From Neocallimastix lanati (nom. inval.) (Eukaryota; Neocallimastigomycota; Neocallimastigomycetes; Neocallimastigales; Neocallimastigaceae), in the NCBI GenBank assembly GCA_016946835.1, contig JACVTC010000632.1:1-14237 (forward strand): a stretch of DNA of 14,237 bases, in the 5' to 3' direction. Within the stretch, counting starts at the first letter, position 1. The number at the start of each line of letters is the position of its first letter. Made by a program: the position numbers and the translations under genes. The notes under the pieces are model-generated. The model was not told where the DNA came from. It did no database searches and was given only the letters and a program-made list of their open reading frames with translations. Shown piece after piece: positions 1 to 7,466 of the stretch.

Positions 1-1
1 A

Positions 2-127
2 GAGCCTCGCGAAGTTATCCAGGATTTAATTGAAAGTTACAGTACCGATTCTGAATCAGAAAGTGAGGACGAAGAAGAAGAAGAAGAATCTGATTCAGAA
101 GAAAAGAAAAAAGATGAATATTTTTAA
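2..127 (+). CDS. 3' end of an unidentified host gene with acidic C-terminus (partial)
   Basis: An open frame enters from the left edge and ends in TAA at 125-127, giving the last 41 residues of a protein. The tail is strongly acidic and Ser-rich: alternating Ser/Glu/Asp, then seven acidic residues in a row encoded partly by a GAA repeat (71-88), then a short Lys cluster and a Tyr-Phe end. Codon use here (CGC, CAG, ACC) is less AT-biased than in the retroelements. An AATAAA at 144-149 lies 17 nt after the stop and could be the polyadenylation signal. Acidic, low-complexity tails occur in many nuclear and chaperone proteins, so no function can be assigned. Element A lies 76 bp downstream in the opposite orientation. 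Confidence 0.6.
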   Translation, partial: EPREVIQDLIESYSTDSESESEDEEEEEESDSEEKKKDEYF

Positions 128-143
128 AGGAAATTGTAGAAGC

Positions 144-149
144 AATAAA
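144..149 (+). promoter_or_regulatory. Possible polyadenylation signal AATAAA of the host gene
   Basis: A canonical AATAAA lies shortly after the stop codon at 125-127. In such AT-rich DNA the hexamer is common by chance; position is the only support. The 5-bp hairpin GTTAC/GTAAC (179-193) follows before the LTR begins at 204. Nothing else is seen in 128-203. Confidence 0.35.
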
Positions 150-203
150 ACTTTTTATGGTCTTAAAGAAGACAATATGTTACTTCGTGTAACGAAATCT
201 TCA

Positions 204-942
204 TGATGAGAAATTATTAATAACTTACTTTAGTTTATTAATAACTCTTTATCAAAGTTATAAATTTTAAGATAATTAAAATATATTTTATTATAAAACT
301 TTTTAAAATTGATTTATTAGAAACAATGAAGTTATTTTAATACATAAATTTTATTTAATTTTTAAATATTAATTTTTATTAAATTTTAAATTTATAATAT
401 TAAATAAATACTTTTAAATTTAAATAAGATAAAATAAGTATTTATTGAACAAGTTTTGATAAACAAAAATGTTAACAAGAATGTTGTTCTTTTAAATAAG
501 AATTATTACATGTTTTTATAATTTTCGTTAAGATTAAACTATATAATTAACTATCTAATTTAATTACTATTTATATCTTTTAGAAATATTAAAAAAAGAA
601 AAAGTATTACTATTTTAATTCTATTTAAAGTCTTATTTTCTATTTTAAAAAAAAAGAATTAGTTTTAAGTCTTTAAAATAAAATAACTATTTACTAATTA
701 TATCAAATAATAACAAATATTTATGTAATAAAATATATTTTACATAATAAAATTATTTAAATTTAATTTCTATATTAATTATTTAAATTTACATTGTTCT
801 TTTATTAATCTTAAAATTTTATTTGAAAATACTAACTTTTTATAATAATTATTTATAATTTTATAGTTTAGTAAATTATTATTATAAATTATTAATTTTA
901 GTTTATTAATTAATTTTAAATTATAAATTTCATCTTTTATCA
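204..942 (-). repeat. Element A 3' LTR (739 bp)
   Basis: This sequence is repeated at 6727-7466. It begins TGATGAGAAA and ends CTTTTATCA on the plus strand, giving TG...CA ends. Against the other copy I see one substitution (A at 381, T in the other copy) and one fewer A in the run at about 647-655. The flanking bases diverge at once on both sides, which fixes the boundaries. The interior is over 80% A/T, and I find no coding sequence or convincing promoter motif in it. A short direct repeat TTATTAATAACT occurs twice near its left end. Confidence 0.93.
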
Positions 943-954
943 GTTTCTCCGCCG
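943..954 (-). other. Candidate polypurine tract of element A
   Basis: In minus-strand sense this is CGGCGGAGAAAC, immediately upstream of the 3' LTR and directly after the pol stop codon. GGAGAAA is purine-only, but the last base before the LTR is C, so it is an imperfect tract. In this family such a tract primes plus-strand DNA synthesis. The call rests on position and partial composition. Confidence 0.45.
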
Positions 955-1106
955 TTAAGATGTAACTTCGTCTCCTGAAGTTAATAAGGTTTCTTCTCTA
1001 ATTGTATACGGATATATATTCTTTAAATGTACATTTCTTGATAAAAGTTTTCCTGTATTCGGGTCCTCTAATACGACTGTATTGTATTTTGGTTCTTTTA
1101 CAACTT
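955..1106 (-). pseudogene. Element A integrase extreme C-terminus (frame-shifted segment)
   Basis: This segment follows the GPF motif in a different frame from the preceding piece and ends in TAA at 955-957. It encodes about 50 residues. The core (LEDPNTGKLLSRNVHLKN) matches the end of element B integrase (LIDQKTGKQLDRNVHFKN), which shows it is the true C-terminus of the same domain. The frame change lies at about 1105-1107 and fits one missing A. There is no chromodomain; the protein ends soon after the GPY/F module. Confidence 0.8.
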
Positions 1107-1391
1107 GAACGGTCCGTAAAAATAAGGGTCCAATTTAGATCTATTAAAAAGTCTAATTAAAACATAGTCTCCAACTTTATACTTCTTTTTAAGTGCTTTT
1201 GAAAATCCCATTCTTTGTTCCCAATATCTATTTGCATGTTCGGAATATTCCATTGCTTCTTTCACCCATTTGTAGTGCCTCAAAAATCGTCTAAAATTGA
1301 ATTCTTCTTCTGATTCGTTTGGTTCTTTGTGAATGTCTGGGAACATAATTTCAATTGGCCATGTATCCTTCCTTCCATATAGCAACTTCAA
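1098..1391 (-). pseudogene. Element A integrase C-terminal segment with GPY/F motif
   Basis: This segment of about 97 codons runs from the YGRK motif to the GPFK motif. It aligns with residues about 1139-1232 of element B Pol: both have a conserved RHYxW...EA block, an NxYW block, and a K-LxPYxxGPFK end. It belongs to the non-catalytic C-terminal part of a Ty3/gypsy integrase. Its first codons overlap the previous segment in another frame; the junction near 1375-1386 fits one extra base. It stops at 1098 through the next frame change. Confidence 0.8.
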
Positions 1392-1500
1392 AACTGCTGA
1401 ATTTTGTTTTTGAATTTCTTGTGGTTCTTAATGCCCATAAAACTGAAGGTAGACATTCATCCCACTCCTGTTCGTTTTCAATTAATAACCTCAACATTTT
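1351..1500 (-). pseudogene. Element A integrase segment after the catalytic Glu
   Basis: This short segment encodes the block after the DDE glutamate, with EQEWDECLPSVLWALRTT closely matching NQDWDEVLPSALWALRTT of element B. Reading begins in this frame after a probable one-base loss in the A run at 1497-1500 (T/A sense on the plus strand). It runs off frame at about 1380, where the conserved SSFE motif is followed by unrelated residues and a stop at 1351. The same frame can be read upstream to 1572, but there it is only a shadow of the true core frame. Confidence 0.75.
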
Positions 1501-1741
1501 CCAATTTCGCGATTCCTGTTTTCTATCATTCCGTTTGATTGTGGGTGGTGTGGTGTAACAAAATGAATCCAAGATCCGTATAAGTCCACCATCATTTTTG
1601 TTATTTCTGAGATAAAGGAGCTTCCATTATCTGTAATTATTATTTCTGGAGGCCCATGTCTTGAAAATACTTCTGTTAAAAATAATATAACTTCTTCCGA
1701 TGTAGTATTTGGAATTGCTTTGGCTTCTGGCCATTTAGTAA
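1500..1741 (-). pseudogene. Element A integrase catalytic core segment (second D and E)
   Basis: This frame holds the second aspartate of the DDE triad in ITDNGSSF and the glutamate in GMIENRNREIGK. About 35 residues separate them, as expected for a D,D(35)E retroviral-type integrase. It also contains the RHGPP motif. No start codon is expected, since it is an internal piece of a polyprotein. It is entered by a frame change at about 1740-1742 and left by another at 1497-1500, both in short homopolymers. Confidence 0.82.
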
Positions 1742-2103
1742 ATAATCTACTAATGTAATTATATATTTATTTCCTTTTCTTGTTTCCTGTAGCGGCCCAA
1801 TAATGTCCAATCCGACTCTGGTAAAAGGCATTTCCACTGGTGTAATGTTATTTTCGGTATTATTGGGTAGAGGTTTTGGCCTGAACAGCTGGCACTTGTG
1901 GCAGGACTTTACCCACATCTTGACATCACTCCAAATTCCCGGCCAATAGTATGATTGCATAATTCTTTGGGTGGTTTTTTCGGCTCCTTCATGGCCTACA
2001 TTATGTGCTCTATTTATTATATCTTTTTTATCCTCTTCTTTGTATATAACTTTCAAATATAAATCATTCTTTTTATAGTATAATGTATTATCTATTATTG
2101 GTA
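1676..2103 (-). pseudogene. Element A integrase zinc-binding and first-D segment
   Basis: The HHCC zinc finger is clear: HNVGH followed about 30 residues later by CHKC. It leads into the first catalytic aspartate in GLDIIGPL. The sequence after VDY is nonsense relative to element B (VDYFTKW), which places a one-base loss at about 1740-1742. The residues from there to the stop at 1676 are out of frame. At its upstream end the frame joins the RNase H segment through a break at about 2103-2104. Confidence 0.85.
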
Positions 2104-2849
2104 ATTTTTACTAAAGTACTTTATTATACCTTCTGGAAGGTCTAAATCTTTTGGATTAAATTCATTTAATATTGTATTTATTGATAGTATAATTCTTTCA
2201 TTGTTACTGGATGGTAGTCTGGATAGCGCGTCTGCAAAAATGTTTTTCTTTCCTTTCTCATATTTTATTATGATATTATATTTATTAAATTCTTCCATCC
2301 ATCTTAAATGTCTTCCTTTAACTGGTAAGCTTTTATTGAAAAATCCAATTAGAGGCTCATGGTCAGTAATAAATTTGGTTTTATTTTTGTTGCTAATTAT
2401 ATATTGTCTAAATTTCTTTAGTGTATAAATTACAGCTAAACCTTCTAAATCTGTTATTGAATAATTTCTCTCTGCAGGTTTTAAAGATCTACTTACACAT
2501 GTAACTGGTAGTTCCAAATTGTCTTTACCTATCTGCAATAGTACTCCACCAATACCTTTATTTGAGGCATCTGTTCGTACAATGAATGGTTTGTTAAAGT
2601 CCGGATAAATTAAAATTGGATCGGATAATAAACATTTTCTTAAATCCTCAAAGGCATAGTTACAGTTCTCATCCCAAATAAATTTTGTATCCTTTTTAAG
2701 TAATTTGTACAATGGATTGGCTCTGATAGAATAATTTTTAATGAATTTTCTGTAATAACTGGTTAGTCCAAGAAATGACCGTAGTTCGTTTATATTATTG
2801 GGTCTTTCCCATAGTGCTATTGATTGAACCTTTGATGGTGCAGTTTTTA
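2095..2849 (-). pseudogene. Element A reverse transcriptase connection and RNase H segment
   Basis: The segment begins with the ELRSFLGLTSYYRKFI motif at the end of the reverse transcriptase and runs into RNase H. The four RNase H acidic residues are visible in RTDAS, TDLEG, TDHEPL and ADALSR. This enzyme removes the RNA strand of the RNA:DNA hybrid during reverse transcription. It is open from a break at about 2849 to a stop at 2095, where a lost base switches frame just ahead of integrase. Confidence 0.88.
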
Positions 2850-3022
2850 ACCATCGGTAGTCAGAACGTGTCCAAGAACTTCTACTTCTTCTTTAAAGAA
2901 TTTGCATTTTTGTAAGTTAATAGATAAATTATACTTTGTAAATATTTCAAATACTTTCTTTAAATGTTTTATATGATCTTCAAGATTTTTCGAATATACA
3001 ACTATGTCATCGATATAAACAA
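2847..3022 (-). pseudogene. Element A reverse transcriptase catalytic YIDD segment
   Basis: This internal piece of about 58 codons carries the paired aspartates of the polymerase active site in the form VYIDD, then the KCKFF...VLGH block. It lies between two frame breaks: one in the A run 3021-3025 (T run in coding sense) and one at 2849-2850, where a TAA at 2847-2849 ends the frame. The fit to element B (VFIDDV, KCHF, VLGHKL) is residue by residue. Confidence 0.82.
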
Positions 3023-4405
3023 AAAGACATTCCCTATTAATGGTAATAATATCCTGTTCATTTCTCTTTGAAATGATGCAGGTGCATTGGCTAAACCAAA
3101 GGGCATCACTAAAAAATTATAATTTCCATATTTCGTCGTAAAGGCTGTTTTTTCCACATCTTTTTCATTCATTGGTATTTGGTGGTAGCCTGAAAATAAG
3201 TCCAATGCTGAGAATATTTTTGCCCCTTTTACTGATGTTATCAATTCGTCAATATATGGTAATGCGTATGAATCCTTGATAGTGATATTATTTAGTTTTC
3301 TATAATCGATACACATTCTCCACTTTCCATTCTTCTTTTGTACAAGAAGAACTGGAAAGGACCATGGGGAATGTGAAGGTACTATAAGTCCTTTTTTTAA
3401 GAGTGAAACTATTTCTTCTTTTAATATTTTTGAATGTTCTTTTGATAATTTGTATGGCTTAGATTTTATTGGCATATTTGAAGTTGTTGTTATTGTATGT
3501 GGTAATAATTTTGCTCTTGTTAACTGCGATAGCGATGTTGCCATACATCTTTTATTTTGTTCGATTAATTTTCTAAATTCGTTTTGTATTTTATTTGGAA
3601 CATTATTAATTAATTCATTTAAAGTTTCTTCAAATTCTTTTTCTTCTTCTTCTGAAATAATTACTGCATTTATCAATGGTGTTCCATTACTATTATTAAT
3701 GATTTCTGCGATTTTAGTTAAGCTATTATCATCATTTTTCTTATATATTGAATCGTCATCCGGATCGATGAACAGTCTGTATTTTTTTTGTATGCTTCTA
3801 CCAATAATTATATCATAATAAGGATTGGTATGATCAATAATATAAAACTTATCATATATTACTAATTTATCATTTATTTTAATTTTTAAATTTGTGTAAT
3901 AATTTGTAGAAACCATTGTATTATCTGCTAGTTTTATTTCAATTTCATTTTCTGTTTTATTTATATTTTTGCTTTTTAATTTGTTGAAACTTTCTTGGGT
4001 AATTATATTTATGTTAGCACCTGTGTCAAATAAAACTTTAAGTGGTACGTTGTAACTTTCTCCAATAATAATAGGAATATTTATGTTAGATAGTGAACAT
4101 ATTATTCTTTCTACTCTTGGTTTAAGTCCTTGTTCTAATTCTTTTCTAATTGAAGGACTCGCTGCTAACAATTGCGATAAACTGATTTTTGGAAATAAAT
4201 TTTGAACTTCTTCTCTAATATTAAATTTTTGTTCTTTATCTAATAATTGAATATTTGTCATATTTCTTTTTGTTATTACTTTTGAATTTTCATTTTCTGA
4301 GAATTTATTATTATTAGTTTTATTTTTATTGTTCTTATTTGTATTAGTTTCATGATTTTTATTTTCGTTATTTTCTATATCATCATCATTATGATTTTTA
4401 TTTTT
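3002..4405 (-). pseudogene. Element A protease and N-terminal reverse transcriptase segment
   Basis: The longest intact part of A pol. Counting from the Met at 4261, the retropepsin motif DTGA is at residues 79-82. The second protease element IIIG is at 151-154. The reverse transcriptase shows [11 protein letters not shown] (314-324), the first catalytic Asp in [10 protein letters not shown] (D354), and MPFGLANAP (386-394). The frame stays open upstream of that Met to the break at about 4405, so the Met is probably internal. It ends out of frame after residue 415, with a stop at 3002. The segment before the protease ([19 protein letters not shown]) is shared with element B. Confidence 0.88.
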
Positions 4406-4770
4406 ATTTTGTTTTCTTTATTATTTTCTTCTTTATCATTTATTCCATTTTTGCTTAAATTATTAGTTTTATTTTGTTGTTCATGTTGTTCAATTTCATT
4501 ATCACTAATTTCCATTATTTCTTCTTCATCACTTGAATCTTTTGCTCTTCTTCTTTTATCTCTTATTTCTTTTTTTTGTTGTTTTAATAGTTTTGTTTTT
4601 GGTTGGTTTAATATTGATGGTTTTATTATTGATTTATTTTGATTTACTTTATTTTTATTTAATTTATTCTTTTGAGTAACATTTATAGAATAATGATTTT
4701 CTTCTAAATTTTCATAAATATATTTTGCAATTTTATTTATTCTGGGAGATTGCACACTCCCATTATTTAA
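4375..4770 (-). pseudogene. Element A pre-protease region of Pol (Lys/Asn-rich linker)
   Basis: This is the first part of Pol, in the -1 frame after the gag slippery site. It is rich in Lys, Asn and acidic residues and has no recognised fold. It shares a PSIL-x-QP motif and a following basic helix-like stretch with the same region of element B. The GTG at 4755 could be read as a start, but the frame is open upstream to the frameshift site, so entry by ribosomal frameshifting is the better explanation. The frame is lost at about 4392-4420 in an A-run region; translation past that point to the stop at 4375 is out of frame. Confidence 0.7.
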
Positions 4771-4776
4771 TTTAAA
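4726..4776 (-). promoter_or_regulatory. Element A -1 ribosomal frameshift signal with predicted pseudoknot
   Basis: In minus-strand sense, gag ends CAT TTA AAT TAA. The heptamer T TTA AAT (4770-4776) fits the X XXY YYZ slippery rule in the gag frame and lies directly before the gag stop (4767-4769). Seven bases later comes a perfect 6-bp stem, TGGGAG (4757-4762) with CTCCCA (4743-4748), and an 8-nt loop. Six loop bases, TGCAAT (4749-4754), are exactly complementary to ATTGCA at 4726-4731, across an A-rich 11-nt linker. This is the layout of an H-type pseudoknot stimulating -1 frameshifting. The pol frame is the -1 frame and opens just upstream of the heptamer. Confidence 0.85.
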
Positions 4777-5789
4777 TGTTTTTCATTCATTTCTTGGGTT
4801 TCTTCTTCAGGACAATCTCCTTTATCATGACCAACTCTTAGGCAATTAACACAAAAATTAATTTTTAATTCCGATAACTTTTTTGTTAATTCATCCATTT
4901 CATTATCATTTAATTTATTCTTATAATTATTATGGATTTCATTTGGTTGTTTTTGGTTTTTATATTCATTTGTATATTGTCTATTGTAATTATTATAATT
5001 AGAATAATTTCTATTTTGATTGTTATAATAATTAGAGTATTTATCTAGATTTCCATTGTTATTATCATTTTGTTGAGCGTATCTACTATTATTATTAATT
5101 TGTTGAGTGTATCTACTATTATTATTAATTTGTTGAACATATCTTGTAGGATTTTTGTTGTAACTAGTATTTTGATAAGATTCTTGTTTCTTGTTATTAT
5201 TAGTAGATTTTCCTTTTGAATTAGAACTAGATCCTCTTTCTTTATTTTCTTTGTTTTCCTTGAGTAGATTTAAAATCTTTTCTTTTTTTGTTGTAATCTT
5301 CATTGCTTCTTCTAAAGTGGTAGGTTCTTCCTCCATTAGACTCTCATAGATTCTTGGCCAATTTCTAAATGCGTTTATGTAATATGAAGTTGTTATGACT
5401 TCAGAAACATTAACTGTTTTATTAACCAGGTTTAAAAGTTCAGAAAATCTTAGGTCGAAATCAGATATGCTCTCATCCTTTTTAATAGTGATGGATGATA
5501 GTTCTAATATTCTTGAATTTTTTGACGTAGATCTTTTAAAATGCTTTCCTAAATTACTAAGTATTGTATCGTAACTATCGGGATTCTTTTTATTTAAAGA
5601 ATTATAGACTATGGTACGTGCGGTTTTATCAGTAACTGCAAAAAGGTAATCTACTTTTTCAGATTCTTCAGTTACTTTAAACGTCTTACACCAGTGGTCG
5701 AAGGAGAACTTCCACTCGTCAAATGAAACCTTAGAATTGCCCAATATTGGGAGTCTGTTGAATGTAATAATTTTTGTTTGACTTTCCAT
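4767..5789 (-). CDS. gag: Element A Gag (capsid/nucleocapsid, 340 aa), intact
   Basis: Gag assembles the virus-like particle and binds the genomic RNA. The protein has an N-terminal mostly helical region (residues about 1-180) with aromatic and Leu-rich blocks, typical of the Ty3/gypsy capsid. It then has a low-complexity Asn/Tyr/Gln-rich stretch (about 185-290) and one CCHC zinc knuckle: C313-x2-C316-x4-H321-x4-C326. A decapeptide repeat lies at 216-245. The start ATG at 5789 has G at -3 and G at +4. Unlike pol of the same element, this frame is undamaged. It ends in TAA directly after the slippery site, so a fraction of ribosomes should continue into Pol. The gene symbol is the generic retroelement name. 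Confidence 0.9.
   Translation of the reverse strand: MESQTKIITFNRLPILGNSKVSFDEWKFSFDHWCKTFKVTEESEKVDYLFAVTDKTARTIVYNSLNKKNPDSYDTILSNLGKHFKRSTSKNSRILELSSITIKKDESISDFDLRFSELLNLVNKTVNVSEVITTSYYINAFRNWPRIYESLMEEEPTTLEEAMKITTKKEKILNLLKENKENKERGSSSNSKGKSTNNNKKQESYQNTSYNKNPTRYVQQINNNSRYTQQINNNSRYAQQNDNNNGNLDKYSNYYNNQNRNYSNYNNYNRQYTNEYKNQKQPNEIHNNYKNKLNDNEMDELTKKLSELKINFCVNCLRVGHDKGDCPEEETQEMNEKHLN
5055..5144 (-). repeat. Three-copy 30-bp repeat inside element A gag
   Basis: The DNA encodes three successive decapeptides of the form R-Y-x-Q-Q-I-N-N-N-S at Gag residues 216-225, 226-235 and 236-245; the third copy is diverged at its end. It lies in the Asn-rich linker before the zinc knuckle. Copy number could change by slippage without breaking the frame. 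Confidence 0.85.
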
Positions 5790-5897
5790 TTCTTAAAAAT
5801 TATTATTATTATTATTTTTATATATATATATAAATATGTGATTTTCTATTATTATTTTAATTATTATTAATACTATTATTATTCTAATGATGAATTA

Positions 5898-5908
<11 letters not shown>

Positions 5909-5945
<37 letters not shown>
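5909..5945 (-). repeat. Homopolymer T37 (A37 in element A RNA)
   Basis: An uninterrupted run of 37 T on the plus strand, about 120 bases upstream of the gag start in transcript sense. The exact length of such a run is unreliable in any assembly. Confidence 0.9.
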
Positions 5946-5946
<1 letters not shown>

Positions 5947-6081
5947 GAATTTATATTTAATTTTATATTATTATTATTATATTATATTTATTAGTTTATT
6001 AGTTAATTATTATATTTATGTAATAAGTATTATATATGTTACTTTATACTTTCTATATATTATCTATATATTTTATATTTA

Positions 6082-6242
6082 TTTTATTTTAAATTATTTT
6101 AAATTGTTTTGAATTATTATTTTAAGTTACTTTAAATATTATTTTAAATTATTTTAAGTTATTTTAAATTATTTAAATATTATTTTAAATTATTTTAAAT
6201 TATTTTAAATTATTTTAAATATTATTATATTATTTTAATATT
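6082..6242. repeat. Low-complexity tandem block of ATTATTTTAA-type units
   Basis: Many imperfect copies of a 10-12 bp unit (ATTATTTTAA or ATTATTTTAAA) follow one another, with occasional G or C changes. No coding sequence is present. The block lies in the leader of element A and probably arose by replication slippage. Confidence 0.75.
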
Positions 6243-6254
6243 ATTATATATATA

Positions 6255-6257
<3 letters not shown>

Positions 6258-6298
<41 letters not shown>
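6258..6298 (-). repeat. Homopolymer T41 (A41 in element A RNA)
   Basis: An uninterrupted run of 41 T on the plus strand within the element A leader. Together with the run at 5909-5945 it gives two long templated poly(A) tracts ahead of gag. Confidence 0.9.
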
Positions 6299-6301
<3 letters not shown>

Positions 6302-6708
6302 TATTTTTATTTAATTATTTTGATATTTACTATTATATTATTTATATATATTTATTCTATATATATATTTTCAATTTTTGAATAGAATATTTTTAATTTA
6401 TTTATAATATTTATTATAAAATTAATTTTATATTTTTTTTTTTTTATATATTATATAATATTATACTATTATATTTTAACAATATAATTATTTTCTATTA
6501 ATTAATATGTGTAGTAATTTACTAAATATATTTCAATAATGTATTTCAATATATTTAGATCGTTAAATTTAATTTTTAGTTTATAGTTATTTTAGTTAGA
6601 TTTAAACTATAACAGTAAATTTTATATTAACTTTATTTCATATAATTAATTTTCAAATATCTTACCACTATTTGAAAATAATACATAACCTTCACCGGCC
6701 GTTTTTTA

Positions 6709-6721
6709 GGATTCTCCACCA
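6709..6721 (-). other. Element A primer-binding site for a tRNA 3' end
   Basis: The plus strand reads GGATTCTCCACCA, ending in CCA, which looks like the 3' end of a mature tRNA. The element RNA therefore carries TGGTGGAGAATCC, complementary to it, five bases inside the 5' LTR. Such a site primes minus-strand DNA synthesis in Ty3/gypsy elements. The inferred tRNA would have acceptor 3' strand ATTCTCC and discriminator A; I could not assign its amino acid. The five-base gap from the LTR is within what is seen in retrotransposons. Confidence 0.75.
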
Positions 6722-6726
6722 AAATT

Positions 6727-7466
6727 TGATGAGAAATTATTAATAACTTACTTTAGTTTATTAATAACTCTTTATCAAAGTTATAAATTTTAAGATAATT
6801 AAAATATATTTTATTATAAAACTTTTTAAAATTGATTTATTAGAAACAATGAAGTTATTTTAATACATAAATTTTATTTAATTTTTAAATATTAATTTTT
6901 ATTTAATTTTAAATTTATAATATTAAATAAATACTTTTAAATTTAAATAAGATAAAATAAGTATTTATTGAACAAGTTTTGATAAACAAAAATGTTAACA
7001 AGAATGTTGTTCTTTTAAATAAGAATTATTACATGTTTTTATAATTTTCGTTAAGATTAAACTATATAATTAACTATCTAATTTAATTACTATTTATATC
7101 TTTTAGAAATATTAAAAAAAGAAAAAGTATTACTATTTTAATTCTATTTAAAGTCTTATTTTCTATTTTAAAAAAAAAAGAATTAGTTTTAAGTCTTTAA
7201 AATAAAATAACTATTTACTAATTATATCAAATAATAACAAATATTTATGTAATAAAATATATTTTACATAATAAAATTATTTAAATTTAATTTCTATATT
7301 AATTATTTAAATTTACATTGTTCTTTTATTAATCTTAAAATTTTATTTGAAAATACTAACTTTTTATAATAATTATTTATAATTTTATAGTTTAGTAAAT
7401 TATTATTATAAATTATTAATTTTAGTTTATTAATTAATTTTAAATTATAAATTTCATCTTTTATCA
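6727..7466 (-). repeat. Element A 5' LTR (740 bp)
   Basis: Near-identical direct copy of 204-942, with the same TG and CA ends. It differs by one substitution and one extra A in a run of ten at about 7171-7180. As the upstream LTR for the minus-strand element it should hold the promoter, but such AT-rich sequence gives no reliable TATA call. Confidence 0.93.

Larger units (their letters stand above)
955..4776 (-). pseudogene. pol: Element A pol, frame-disrupted (protease, RT, RNase H, integrase)
   Basis: All expected Pol domains are present in order, but the frame changes about eight times, so no full polyprotein can be read. Following homology to element B, I place the breaks near 4392-4420, 3021-3025, 2849-2850, 2103-2104, 1740-1742, 1497-1500, 1375-1386 and 1105-1107. 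Seven look like loss of one base from a short A or T run; the one near 1380 looks like one extra base. I see no base-substitution nonsense codon and no lost catalytic motif. Pol begins in the -1 frame relative to gag, at the slippery site 4770-4776, and ends at TAA 955-957. Either real decay or uncorrected sequencing error in homopolymers would produce this picture. The individual segments are listed separately. Confidence 0.88.
5790..6726 (-). other. Element A 5' leader, non-coding, extremely AT-rich
   Basis: About 937 bases separate the 5' LTR from the gag start codon. I see no gene here. In plus-strand terms it holds T runs of 37 (5909-5945) and 41 (6258-6298) bases, a block of short TTTAAATTA-type repeats (about 6082-6242), and TA-rich stretches. 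Only the end next to the LTR (6691-6721) is GC-richer, containing the palindrome CGGCCG (about 6697-6702) and the primer-binding site. In RNA sense the leader therefore carries two long poly(A) tracts upstream of gag. Confidence 0.75.
204..7466 (-). mobile_element. Element A: Ty3/gypsy-type LTR retrotransposon, full length, pol broken
   Basis: Two near-identical long direct repeats bound a minus-strand gag-pol unit in the order leader, gag, protease, reverse transcriptase, RNase H, integrase. Integrase following RNase H defines the Ty3/gypsy (Metaviridae-like) order. Both LTRs begin TG and end CA. A primer-binding site lies just inside the 5' LTR (right side), and a short purine-rich stretch lies just inside the 3' LTR (left side). 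No envelope gene is present: only 12 nt separate the pol stop from the 3' LTR. Flanks do not show a clear 5-bp target duplication: TCA precedes the left LTR and TCA follows the right one, but the match goes no further. The element looks recent by LTR identity but cannot make full-length Gag-Pol as written. Confidence 0.93.

Noticed and set aside
943-1105. An envelope or extra gene between integrase and the 3' LTR
   Set aside because: The integrase C-terminus continues to 955 in a shifted frame, leaving only 12 bases before the LTR. Element B leaves 18.
955-1240. A chromodomain at the end of integrase
   Set aside because: Both integrases end about 40-50 residues after the GPF motif. The remaining sequence lacks the aromatic cage pattern and length of a chromodomain.
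3450-4642. Plus-strand open frames opposite A pol (for example 3450-3818 and 4352-4642)
   Set aside because: They are Phe/Ser/Ile-rich antisense shadows of Lys/Asn/Glu-rich minus-strand coding sequence. They have no recognisable domain.
204-7466. Element A as an endogenous retrovirus of an animal
   Set aside because: The domain order and absence of an envelope fit a Ty3/gypsy retrotransposon, and nothing in the host sequence suggests an animal.
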